Below the pieces are notes generated by a model. That model did no database searches. It had not been told where the DNA came from and was given only the letters and a program-made list of their open reading frames with translations. Shown one piece after another: positions 28,073 to 35,453 of a DNA stretch of 64,000 nucleotides (position 1 is its first letter; every line of letters begins with the position of its first letter). Location: NCBI RefSeq assembly GCF_900187295.1, contig NZ_LT906473.1, positions 1,116,001 to 1,180,000 on the forward strand. The letters are read 5' to 3'. The translations under genes and the position numbers were made by a program. The DNA comes from Corynebacterium cystitidis. Lineage in GTDB: Bacteria > Actinomycetota > Actinomycetes > Mycobacteriales > Mycobacteriaceae.

Positions 28073-29545
28073 GTGATATTTGTGCTGCGCCTGGCGCTGG
28101 CGGCGTTTTCGGGGTTTGTCGCTTTTGCGTCTTATGAACCATTGGGCTTGTGGTGGGCTGGCATCGCAGGGATTGCGTTGTTGTATATCTGTCTGATTCC
28201 GTGGGGGACAAGGAAACCCACCGGGTGGGGTGGTGCGGCGATCGGGTTTGCGCACGGTTTTGTGCTGTACATGTTTTTGCTTCCGTGGATCGGTGAGTAT
28301 GTTGGGCCGCTGCCGTGGGTTGCGCTTGCAGTTGCCTGTGCCCTGTATTCCGTGGCCACCGGCGCGTTTGGGGTTTTCGCTGCTCGGCATCGCGGGGGTT
28401 TTATCGCTTTCTCCGTGATCTACGTGGCGGTGGAGTTCGCCCGGTCGTCGTTTCCTTTCGGTGGTTTTTCCTGGGTGCGCTTGGCATGGGGCCAGATCAA
28501 CGGCCCGCTGGCCAATCTCGCCCCGTGGGGTGGCCCAGCGCTTGTTACGCTGGCCACTGTTGTGGTCGCGACAGGTGCCGTAGCGTTTTTCCGCTCCTCA
28601 CGGGTTGGCGGTACGGTGGCGGTGGTTGTTCCCATCCTGCTTGGTCTTGTGGCAGGTTTGGGCGTGAATAACCCGGAGCACACCACCGATGAGATCACCG
28701 CTTCGGCGATCCAAGGAAACGTGCCTCGCATGGGCCTCGACTTCAACGCACAACGCCGTGCTGTGCTGGCCAACCACGCTCGTGTCACTGAAGAGTTGGC
28801 AGCTACTGGTGTAGAACCCGATATTGTGATCTGGCCGGAGAACTCGTCGGATGTCAACCCGTTTACTGATGAGGAGGCACGTGAGCTTATCGACGACGCC
28901 GTCGCCGCGATTAATGCGCCCGTGTTGGTGGGCACAATTACATATGACCATGTTGGTGCCCGCAACACCATGGTGGTTTTTGACCCGGCTACGGGGCCAG
29001 GGGACTACCACCACAAGATCTATCTCCAGCCCTTTGGCGAGACTATGCCGATGCGTGAATCTTTCCGCTTATTTTCCCCATATGTTGATGACGCCGGCGA
29101 TTTCAAACCTGGCAATGGCGACGGCACGGTGACGATGCGCGATATTGTGGTCGGGGTGGCCACGTGCTACGAGGTGGCGTTTGATCCGGCCTACCGGGAC
29201 TCGGTGCTCAACGGCGCTGAGATCCTCACTACGCCAACGAATAATGCGACTTTCGGTTTCACCGACATGACGTACCAGCAACTCGCGATGAGTCGTTTGC
29301 GCGCCATCGAATTAGATCGCGCACTGGTAGTGGCGGCGACCTCTGGAGTGTCCGCTATTGTCCACCCCGACGGGAGTGTGTCGCAGAAAACCGAGATCTT
29401 CGAGGCCGACACCTTGACCGAAACTTTACCGTTGCGTGATTCCATTACGTTTGCTGCACGGTACGGTGCAACTGTGGAGTGGCTTCTGGTTGCCTTGGGT
29501 GTGCTGTCGATGGGGGTGTCGCTAGTTGTGCGCCGTCGCGGGTAA
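28073..29545 (+). CDS. lnt: Apolipoprotein N-acyltransferase Lnt
   Basis: Membrane enzyme that N-acylates the lipid-modified cysteine of lipoproteins. The 490-residue protein has about six N-terminal membrane helices followed by an extracytoplasmic carbon-nitrogen hydrolase domain and a last C-terminal helix. The catalytic triad is visible: Glu in IWPENSSDV, Lys in YHHKIYLQPFGE, and Cys in GVATCYEVAF. GTG 28073 starts directly after the fxsA stop. In M. tuberculosis the equivalent domain is fused to Ppm1; here ppm1 is a separate gene 49 bases downstream, the corynebacterial arrangement. Confidence 0.94.
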   Translation: MIFVLRLALAAFSGFVAFASYEPLGLWWAGIAGIALLYICLIPWGTRKPTGWGGAAIGFAHGFVLYMFLLPWIGEYVGPLPWVALAVACALYSVATGAFGVFAARHRGGFIAFSVIYVAVEFARSSFPFGGFSWVRLAWGQINGPLANLAPWGGPALVTLATVVVATGAVAFFRSSRVGGTVAVVVPILLGLVAGLGVNNPEHTTDEITASAIQGNVPRMGLDFNAQRRAVLANHARVTEELAATGVEPDIVIWPENSSDVNPFTDEEARELIDDAVAAINAPVLVGTITYDHVGARNTMVVFDPATGPGDYHHKIYLQPFGETMPMRESFRLFSPYVDDAGDFKPGNGDGTVTMRDIVVGVATCYEVAFDPAYRDSVLNGAEILTTPTNNATFGFTDMTYQQLAMSRLRAIELDRALVVAATSGVSAIVHPDGSVSQKTEIFEADTLTETLPLRDSITFAARYGATVEWLLVALGVLSMGVSLVVRRRG

Positions 29546-29594
29546 ACTGGCCGATAGCACTGTTTCTTAACACTTTAAGGAGAATGGATTTACC

Positions 29595-30497
29595 GTGGCT
29601 CAGGTCGACGATTCAACGCTTGTGATCATCCCCACGTACAACGAGCGTGAGAACCTCCCGCTGATCGTCGGGCGCGTGCGCCAATCCAGCCCCGAGGTGG
29701 ACGTTCTTATTGTCGACGACAATTCGCCTGACGGCACCGGTGACAAGGCCGATGAGCTTGCTCGTGACGACGATTCCATCCACGTTTTGCACCGCGAAGG
29801 CAAAGGTGGCCTCTTAGGGGCTTACCGCGCCGGTTTCGACTGGGGTTTGCAGCGAGATTACCAGGTGTTGTGTCAGATGGATGCTGATGGCTCGCACGCG
29901 CCTGAGCAATTGCACTTGCTTCTCGACGAGATTGACGCGGGAGCAGATCTAGTGATTGGCTCACGTTATGTGGACGGTGGCAAGGTAGTTAACTGGCCGA
30001 AGGATCGCTACATCTTGTCTAAAGGTGGCAACCTGTATATCTCGGCTGCGTTGTCGGGTGATGTGAAAGATATGACGGCGGGGTATAGGGCGATTCGTCG
30101 CAGCGTTCTCGAGACGTTGGATGTGGATCAGCTATCGACCAAGGGCTACATCTTCCAGGTGGAATTAGCGTTTCGCGCCATCCAGTCTGGCTTCGATGTG
30201 CGTGAGGTTCCCATCACCTTCACCGAGCGTGAGCTGGGAGAGTCGAAGCTGGATGCAAGCTTTGCCAAGGACTCGCTAGCAGAGGTCACGAAGTGGGGGT
30301 TGGAGCACCGTGGGGAGCAGCTTGCAGAGATCGTGAACTACGCAAAAAACTTCACGGTATATGAGTTCAAGCGCTCACCATTAGCAAGCCTGCCGCGCAA
30401 AGCCAAGAACCTGGTGCGCGACATCGTCGGTATCACTCAGGAAGTGGGCAAACTAGCTGACTATGAGGTTCGACATTCCAAGCACAAGAAGGCCTAA
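29595..30497 (+). CDS. ppm1: Polyprenol monophosphomannose synthase Ppm1
   Basis: Family 2 glycosyltransferase making polyprenyl-phosphate-mannose from GDP-mannose, the donor for lipoarabinomannan/lipomannan and protein O-mannosylation. Seen: [13 protein letters not shown] at the N terminus, the nucleotide-binding [11 protein letters not shown], the metal-binding DADGSH motif, and the [10 protein letters not shown] acceptor-loop stretch. At 300 residues it has a basic, Lys-rich C-terminal extension beyond the usual 250-270. GTG 29595 is preceded by AAGGAGA. It probably shares a transcript with lnt and physically interacts with it, as reported for C. glutamicum. Confidence 0.94.
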   Translation: MAQVDDSTLVIIPTYNERENLPLIVGRVRQSSPEVDVLIVDDNSPDGTGDKADELARDDDSIHVLHREGKGGLLGAYRAGFDWGLQRDYQVLCQMDADGSHAPEQLHLLLDEIDAGADLVIGSRYVDGGKVVNWPKDRYILSKGGNLYISAALSGDVKDMTAGYRAIRRSVLETLDVDQLSTKGYIFQVELAFRAIQSGFDVREVPITFTERELGESKLDASFAKDSLAEVTKWGLEHRGEQLAEIVNYAKNFTVYEFKRSPLASLPRKAKNLVRDIVGITQEVGKLADYEVRHSKHKKA

Positions 30498-30514
30498 TGC
30501 GCGTCACAATAAAG

Positions 30515-30548
30515 CCCCAGCTCATTCCTTAACCGGAAGTGGCTGGGG
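30515..30548 (-). terminator. Terminator hairpin between ppm1 and rbpA
   Basis: CCCCAGC (30515-30521) pairs with GCTGGGG (30542-30548). Read on the minus strand the stem is followed by CTTTATTGTG, a moderately U-rich tail, so it suits rbpA best; it may also end ppm1 transcription from the other side. Confidence 0.7.
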
Positions 30549-30600
30549 TGTTCGTCGTTAAGTGTGCTTTCCGAGGCGCGACGAAAGACGCGCGGACGGC

Positions 30601-30984
30601 CTAGCTTTCCTGCTCTTGCTGTTGCTGCTGTTCCTTCGCGATGCGGGCAGCGTGACGGCGACGTTTGCGCAACTGCTCAAGGCGCTCCTCCAACAAAACG
30701 TCGAGCTCTTCAATGGAGCGACGTTCGCGCAGCATATCCCAGTGGGTACGTGGTGGTTTGGCTGGCTTGGATTCAACGCCTTCACCTTCAATAAGGGTGC
30801 CAAGTTGACCATTCTTGCACATCCACTCTTCGGGAATCTCTGCGTCATCCGCGAATGGAACGTCGAAAATTTCGCCCGATGGAGTCTTGTATTTGACCAT
30901 CTGACGGGGTGCCAGGTCATGGTCGCGATCAGTTTCGTAGCTGACTGCGCCCATACGGCTACCGCGCAATACGCGATCGGCCAT
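30601..30984 (-). CDS. rbpA: RNA polymerase-binding protein RbpA
   Basis: Actinobacterial transcription factor that binds the primary sigma factor and stabilises the open complex. The 127-residue protein has the conserved N-terminal MADRVLRGSRMGAVSYE tail that contacts promoter DNA/RNAP, the core domain with FDVPFADDAEIPEEWMC, and the sigma-interacting helix region HWDMLRERRSIEELDVLLEE. A Gln/Glu-rich tail ends the protein. It is convergent with ppm1 and divergent from the zinc-ribbon gene; the upstream region carries overlapping promoter elements described separately. Confidence 0.96.
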   Translation of the reverse strand: MADRVLRGSRMGAVSYETDRDHDLAPRQMVKYKTPSGEIFDVPFADDAEIPEEWMCKNGQLGTLIEGEGVESKPAKPPRTHWDMLRERRSIEELDVLLEERLEQLRKRRRHAARIAKEQQQQQEQES

Positions 30985-31045
30985 GTTGCATCCATCCCTT
31001 CACATCTTTAGTGCCTGCTCGCTTCACTCTACAGGCAGTCTTACC

Positions 31046-31077
31046 ATTATAACGGTAGGGCTGTTTAATTTGTTCCC
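31046..31077 (-). promoter_or_regulatory. rbpA promoter with SigH/SigR-like and vegetative -10 signals
   Basis: On the minus strand GGGAAC (31077-31072) is followed after exactly 18 bases by GTT (31053-31051), matching the SigR/SigH pattern GGGAAT-N18-GTT except at one base. The GTT overlaps a perfect TATAAT (31051-31046) usable by the vegetative sigma factor. The region also forms an imperfect palindrome ACCATTATAACGGT. Confidence 0.5.
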
Positions 31078-31096
31078 CTTGAGTGGGCTAAGGTAG

Positions 31097-31441
31097 ATGA
31101 ACGTGACACATCCCCAGACTGAATTGCGACCCACCTGCCAATGGTGTGGGAGTGAGTTGGCTGTCCAGAAGGGGAGAGGCAGGCGTCGAAAGTACTGCAG
31201 CGCTGCATGCAAACAGCGGGCGTATGAACAGCGCCACAATTTCATCGGCACCGCCATCCCACAGCAGGCGGTAATTTTGGCACCGGATAAGGCAGAGTCA
31301 CTGCGTGACGATTTATATGCATTACGCTGTGCTGCGGAAGACATTGCGACAGCCTGCTCTGAGAATGCGGAGCGCAACGAAATTCAGCAGTTATGCAATG
31401 AGCTAGTGTCCATGGCGATACGTATTGAGAAACTGAGGTAG
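31097..31441 (+). CDS. Small zinc-ribbon hypothetical protein
   Basis: Unrecognised 114-residue protein with an N-terminal treble-clef-like zinc ribbon: CQWCG at about residues 14-18 and YCSAACKQRAYEQR about 18 residues further on. The YCS-x2-C-x-QRAY pattern occurs in many small actinobacterial proteins and suggests nucleic-acid binding. The C-terminal half is helical. ATG 31097 is divergent from rbpA, with 112 bases in between. The yceI GTG starts four bases after the stop, so the two are likely co-transcribed. No function is assigned. Confidence 0.72.
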   Translation: MNVTHPQTELRPTCQWCGSELAVQKGRGRRRKYCSAACKQRAYEQRHNFIGTAIPQQAVILAPDKAESLRDDLYALRCAAEDIATACSENAERNEIQQLCNELVSMAIRIEKLR

Positions 31442-31445
31442 AAAC

Positions 31446-32150
31446 GTGCAGAAAATGAGCACCACCACGAAAGCGCTCTTGGCGTTGGCAGTAGTGGTGA
31501 TCTTGGCCCTGGCCGCGCTAGCTATCGGTCCCGTTGTCTATACCTTGGCGATGGGTTCTGGTGTGAAGACCGAGGGGATCAACGAACAACAGGTACAGCC
31601 TGCTGCGACCGATGTCAACGGTGAGTGGAACATCACCACGCGCGCGGGGCATAACTCGACGTCTGTGGGCTTTACCTTTGACGAGGTTCTTCCTGGTGAG
31701 CGAACAAGGACATCGGGATCTACACAGGACGTGTCTGGTTCGGTCACGATTGAAAACGAGACTCTGACCGCCGGTGAGGTCACCGTAGGAATGGGTAATA
31801 TCGTCACGGACCGAGATAACCGTGACTCAAATGTGCGTATCAAGATTTTGCACACGGATGAATTTCCAGTGGCAACATTCACGGTGACCGAGCCTGCGGA
31901 TGTCTCCGGCCTTCCAGAAAATGGCTCAGTGGGAACCGTTGAGTTGACTGGCGATATGACGATCCACGGCGAAACCAACTCGATCACGCAAGAATTTAAC
32001 GTTGCACGCGACGGCAATAATCTTGTCGTTGCGGCCGACATTCCGATTAATCGCCTGGATTACGGCGTGGAGTCACCGGAGTTTGTTGCAGCGACCATCG
32101 CCGAGGAAGGCGAAATCAATGTTCGCCTAAATTTTGTACAGGATAAGTAG
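31446..32150 (+). CDS. YceI-family lipid-binding-like secreted protein
   Basis: The YceI domain is an extended lipocalin-like barrel that binds polyisoprenoids. The protein has 234 residues with an N-terminal membrane segment (about residues 8-35, ALLALAVVVILALAALAIG) that serves as signal anchor, then the YceI domain: NGEWNITTRAG, SVGFTFDEV, ILHTDEFPVATF, GDMTIHGETNSI and a final NVRLNFVQ strand. GAGGT lies six bases before GTG 31446; ATG 31455 is the alternative. Localisation outside the membrane is inferred from the anchor. The exact ligand is unknown. Confidence 0.88.
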   Translation: MQKMSTTTKALLALAVVVILALAALAIGPVVYTLAMGSGVKTEGINEQQVQPAATDVNGEWNITTRAGHNSTSVGFTFDEVLPGERTRTSGSTQDVSGSVTIENETLTAGEVTVGMGNIVTDRDNRDSNVRIKILHTDEFPVATFTVTEPADVSGLPENGSVGTVELTGDMTIHGETNSITQEFNVARDGNNLVVAADIPINRLDYGVESPEFVAATIAEEGEINVRLNFVQDK

Positions 32151-32156
32151 GCGAAA

Positions 32157-32175
32157 TTACGTCACTGTTACGTAA
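32157..32175. promoter_or_regulatory. Inverted repeat after yceI
   Basis: TTACGT (32157-32162) and ACGTAA (32170-32175) form a perfect inverted repeat with a seven-base spacer, seven bases after the yceI stop. It is a candidate protein-binding site or short hairpin; there is no U-tract. Confidence 0.35.
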
Positions 32176-32255
32176 AAGTGCCGGCCGGGTGCATGTCCGC
32201 CAAGTGACGATGCAGAAGATTATCAACAGTAACGGAGATGATCCCTCATTGTCCG

Positions 32256-32269
32256 ATAATGTACATTAT
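32256..32269. promoter_or_regulatory. 14-base perfect palindrome in a convergent gap
   Basis: ATAATGTACATTAT is a perfect 14-base palindrome lying between the convergent yceI and CFA-like genes (gap 32151-32320). It is AT-rich against the surrounding composition and looks like an operator, yet no annotated gene starts here. Confidence 0.4.
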
Positions 32270-32320
32270 GTCAACTAACGTTTATGGCGCCGGTCCCCGC
32301 TTAAGTAAACCATCGCCCCC

Positions 32321-33637
32321 TTAGCGCATACCGCGACGATGCCGGTGCGTTAACGTGAAGTGCACCACCTCAAGCATGCTTTCTCTGACCAGTGCCTCCC
32401 GCAACGACAGCTGCCAGATCCAGAGCCTGCGGTACACCGCATCGAAACCATCAGCAGCCGCTTCTCGCAGCTGCGTGGTAAACGTCTCACGCTGCAGTTT
32501 CAATGACTGTTCAAGATGTCCTGGAGCATGCACTTGGCTGATCACCCGCAGGCCCGTGTGCCGGTCAACGAGCTTGAGTACATCTTCTGGCTGCGGGTAG
32601 CTCAGGCCAGGCCAAATATAGGCCCGCAGTGATTCGACAGCAGCCTGTGCTGCAGGATTGAATCGATCGGTGGCCGTGACGGTCTGGAGCGCCGCTTTCC
32701 CGCCAGGGGCGACAAGCTTATCTACGGCAGTGATAAACGGCACTCGTTGGTCAGGAGGAATGGTCTCGAGCTTTTCGGCACTAACAACGGCGTCGTAACG
32801 CCCATGCCAGCGGCCTGGGGCAAAGATCGGCGGATCAATCAGCTCGGTATGGACAGCGTCGGCAACTCCGGCAAACGTCAGTCTCTCATGGAGTGCGTCG
32901 TAAAGTTCTGGGTCTGCCGTGACAGTATCTACGGTTGCGTTACACCGCGCTGCCTCAATGGCAAGGGCGCCACCTGCTGACGGATACTCCAGAATATGGG
33001 TTCCAGGACCCGCGGCAACATAATCGAGCAGCATGCGTGCTGCTCGACGCTGCGCATCGCCAAGATCATCGCGATTCACATCCAGCGGATCACTGATCTC
33101 CGTGATGTCAACAAAATGAGTCGCAGGCTCGTCACCTCGGCCCGCCCCTCGTGCGTAGGATGGAACACTGACTCGTTGGGTCGTCGGCACGCCCGTGGCA
33201 AATCTGCCCGCAAACGCACTCATCCCATCTCCCGAGTAGCGTTCTACTAGCTCTGGGGGTACTTCCCCGCCAACATATTCTTCGTCGGTAGGCACTACCG
33301 CGGTTTTTGGATGATACTCAACAGCCAGTAAGGCTGCCAGAACATCGACGAGGCCGCCTGGGGTGTCAGTCTCCCACTCTCCGGCAAGGTAGCCTTCTGC
33401 CAGACCCACCCAGCCGTGGGTAGCGATGCGTGAAAATAACGCTTCGTGCTTAACGACGAGATCTGCCGTTGGATGCTCGTCGTTAGGCACAAGTGTCAAA
33501 CCAGCGTGAGCACAAGCTCGCGCGAAGGCTGCTTCTGCCCGACGGGCGCGCATTCGGATACCCCAACCGGCAGGAACATTCGCGACGCTAGGCCACGCCT
33601 TCGCATCAATGCTTCGCGTGTAGGGCATTTCAATCAC
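32321..33637 (-). CDS. Cyclopropane-fatty-acid-synthase-family methyltransferase
   Basis: SAM-dependent methyltransferase-like protein acting on acyl chains of membrane lipids, about 438 residues. The N-terminal helical domain and the long substrate loop DRFNPAAQAAVESLRAYIWP, with the YIFPGG-like segment, mark the CFA synthase family. The SAM motif I is unusual: LEYPSAGGALAIEAA instead of the typical LEIGCGWG, so activity should be questioned. GTG 33637 is chosen because AAGGTG lies six bases upstream; ATG 33628 is close by, and the open frame back to 33712 seems non-coding. It is divergent from ndh. Confidence 0.82.
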   Translation of the reverse strand: MIEMPYTRSIDAKAWPSVANVPAGWGIRMRARRAEAAFARACAHAGLTLVPNDEHPTADLVVKHEALFSRIATHGWVGLAEGYLAGEWETDTPGGLVDVLAALLAVEYHPKTAVVPTDEEYVGGEVPPELVERYSGDGMSAFAGRFATGVPTTQRVSVPSYARGAGRGDEPATHFVDITEISDPLDVNRDDLGDAQRRAARMLLDYVAAGPGTHILEYPSAGGALAIEAARCNATVDTVTADPELYDALHERLTFAGVADAVHTELIDPPIFAPGRWHGRYDAVVSAEKLETIPPDQRVPFITAVDKLVAPGGKAALQTVTATDRFNPAAQAAVESLRAYIWPGLSYPQPEDVLKLVDRHTGLRVISQVHAPGHLEQSLKLQRETFTTQLREAAADGFDAVYRRLWIWQLSLREALVRESMLEVVHFTLTHRHRRGMR

Positions 33638-33814
33638 GCTTTTCACCTTAAACCAGTACGCGCGGTATTCTTCGTAAGGCGCGACGTGTGCCTCGCTTCG
33701 TGAGGCCCTCACGTAGCGTTACTATGACTTCAGTTGAAACCGGTAATTAACCGTAGAATGAAGACGGATTTCTAATCCATCCCAATAAGTACTGCTGCAC
33801 AAGGAGTTAAATCT

Positions 33815-35221
33815 GTGTCTCAATCACCCACCCGACCACCAGGGAACCGCCACCATGTCGTAATTATCGGTTCTGGATTCGGTGGCATTTTCGCGGCGAA
33901 GGAGTTGGCAGATGCCGATGTCGACGTCACCTTGATCTCCCGCACCAACCACCACCTGTTCCAGCCTCTGCTTTACCAGGTTGCTACCGGCATCTTGTCC
34001 TCTGGTGAGATCGCGGTGTCCACCCGTCAGATCCTGTCACAGCAGCAAAACGCTCGCGTGATCAAAGGCGATGTGGTGGACATCGACGTGGAGGACCAAG
34101 TTGTCCGCATTAACTCCAGCGCCTACGAGCGTTCTTTCGAGTACGATTCCTTAATCGTCGCCGCTGGCGCGGGCCAGTCCTACTTCGGAAATGACCACTT
34201 TGCACAGTATGCTCCTGGATTGAAGACAGTCGATAACGCTCTTGAGCTGCGAGCACGTATCGTTACCGCGTTTGAGCGCGCGGAGGTCGCACAAGACCCA
34301 GTCGAGGTGGAGCGCTTGCTAACGTTCGTCATCGTCGGTGCTGGTGCGACGGGTGTGGAGATCGCCGGCCAGATCGCGGAAATGGCAAACCGCTCCTTCA
34401 AGGATGATTATGACAGTTTCGAGCCGAGCCAGGCGAAGATTATCTTGCTCGATGGCGCATCGCAGGTTCTGCCTCCTTTCGGTAAGCGCCTAGGCCGCAA
34501 CGCTCAGCGTCAGTTGGAGAAGCTGGGTGTAACGGTACGCCTCAACGCGATGGTGACCGACCTAGATGCAAACACTGTGACCTTCCGCGACACCAAGACG
34601 GATGAGGAAACCACCATTGAGTCCTTCACCAAGATTTGGTCTGCCGGTGTGCAGGCATCACCGCTGGGTAAGATGATCGCGGATCAAACTGGTGCTGAGG
34701 TTGACCGTTCCGGACGCGTGATCGTGAATTCCCAAGCTCTTGCTGGTGAGACGAATAACATCTACGTTATTGGCGACATGATGAACTTGAATAATCTGCC
34801 GGGCGTTGCACAAGTGGCAATTCAGACCGGCGAGTACGCCGCGCAGTCAATTAAGAACTTCGTGGAGCACAACCAGGATCCACGTGAACGTGAACCTTTC
34901 GAGTACTTCGACAAGGGTTCGATGGCTATCGTCTCCCGCTTCTCTGCTGTGGTGAAGATGGGCAAGGTGGAGGTCACCGGCTTCATTGGCTGGATCATGT
35001 GGCTTGTCGTTCACGTCATGTTCTTGGTGGGCTTCCGTAACCGCTTCGTCTCAATGATCACGTGGGGACTTAATGCCCTGTCCCCTCGCCGCTATAACCT
35101 GGCAATCACGTCCCAGCAAATGCACGGCCACACCGGCTTGAGCAAGCTGAAGGTTTCAAACGGCGAAGAATCAAAGCAGCTTCCGGAAGTGCGCGACACC
35201 ACCAATCTCGGAGAGGACTAG
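33815..35221 (+). CDS. ndh: Type II NADH dehydrogenase Ndh
   Basis: Single-subunit, non-proton-pumping NADH:menaquinone oxidoreductase attached to the cytosolic face of the membrane. The 468-residue flavoprotein has the FAD-binding VVIIGSGFGGIFAAKEL at the N terminus, the NAD-binding FVIVGAGATGVEIAGQ around residue 170, the YVIGDMMNL FAD segment, and a C-terminal membrane-associated amphipathic region (WIMWLVVHVMFLVGFRNR). GTG 33815 is preceded by AAGGAG. A candidate -10 TAGAAT lies at 33754-33759. A hairpin follows its stop. Confidence 0.95.
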   Translation: MSQSPTRPPGNRHHVVIIGSGFGGIFAAKELADADVDVTLISRTNHHLFQPLLYQVATGILSSGEIAVSTRQILSQQQNARVIKGDVVDIDVEDQVVRINSSAYERSFEYDSLIVAAGAGQSYFGNDHFAQYAPGLKTVDNALELRARIVTAFERAEVAQDPVEVERLLTFVIVGAGATGVEIAGQIAEMANRSFKDDYDSFEPSQAKIILLDGASQVLPPFGKRLGRNAQRQLEKLGVTVRLNAMVTDLDANTVTFRDTKTDEETTIESFTKIWSAGVQASPLGKMIADQTGAEVDRSGRVIVNSQALAGETNNIYVIGDMMNLNNLPGVAQVAIQTGEYAAQSIKNFVEHNQDPREREPFEYFDKGSMAIVSRFSAVVKMGKVEVTGFIGWIMWLVVHVMFLVGFRNRFVSMITWGLNALSPRRYNLAITSQQMHGHTGLSKLKVSNGEESKQLPEVRDTTNLGED

Positions 35222-35224
35222 ACT

Positions 35225-35252
35225 CGGTTGACCCCCACCCTGAGGTCGACCG
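35225..35252 (+). terminator. Hairpin after ndh
   Basis: CGGTTGACC (35225-35233) pairs with GGTCGACCG (35244-35252), nine base pairs including one G-U, across a ten-base loop, four bases after the ndh stop. No U-run follows, so it is a candidate U-less terminator separating ndh from the pfl operon. Confidence 0.5.
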
Positions 35253-35268
35253 GGGCGGATGCATGCAC

Positions 35269-35284
35269 TGTGACCATTGTTACC
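35269..35284. promoter_or_regulatory. Weak CRP/FNR-family-like site upstream of pflB
   Basis: TGTGA-N6-TTACC at 35269-35284 matches the left half of the GlxR/CRP consensus TGTGA-N6-TCACA perfectly but the right half only partly. It sits about 35-50 bases upstream of the TATAAT element. Low confidence. Confidence 0.25.
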
Positions 35285-35307
35285 AGGCTCAATACAGCAT
35301 TAATTAA

Positions 35308-35332
35308 ATATCACCTATATAATGGGTGATAT
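35308..35332 (+). promoter_or_regulatory. Operator-like palindrome over the pfl -10 box
   Basis: ATATCACC (35308-35315) and GGTGATAT (35325-35332) form a perfect inverted repeat separated by nine bases that contain a consensus TATAAT (35318-35323). The arrangement is that of a repressor operator sitting on a promoter. The leader to the pflB start would be about 120 bases. Confidence 0.6.
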
Positions 35333-35453
35333 GTGGGGTCCACGCTTAAACAAGCGCACCAACCAGCGCAAAAGAACGATGTTATCGGTATAGGAAAGGG
35401 ACAGCGTGTACCCCAGAACGGTTTTAGCTTTGATCAACTGAAAGGGACCGCTT

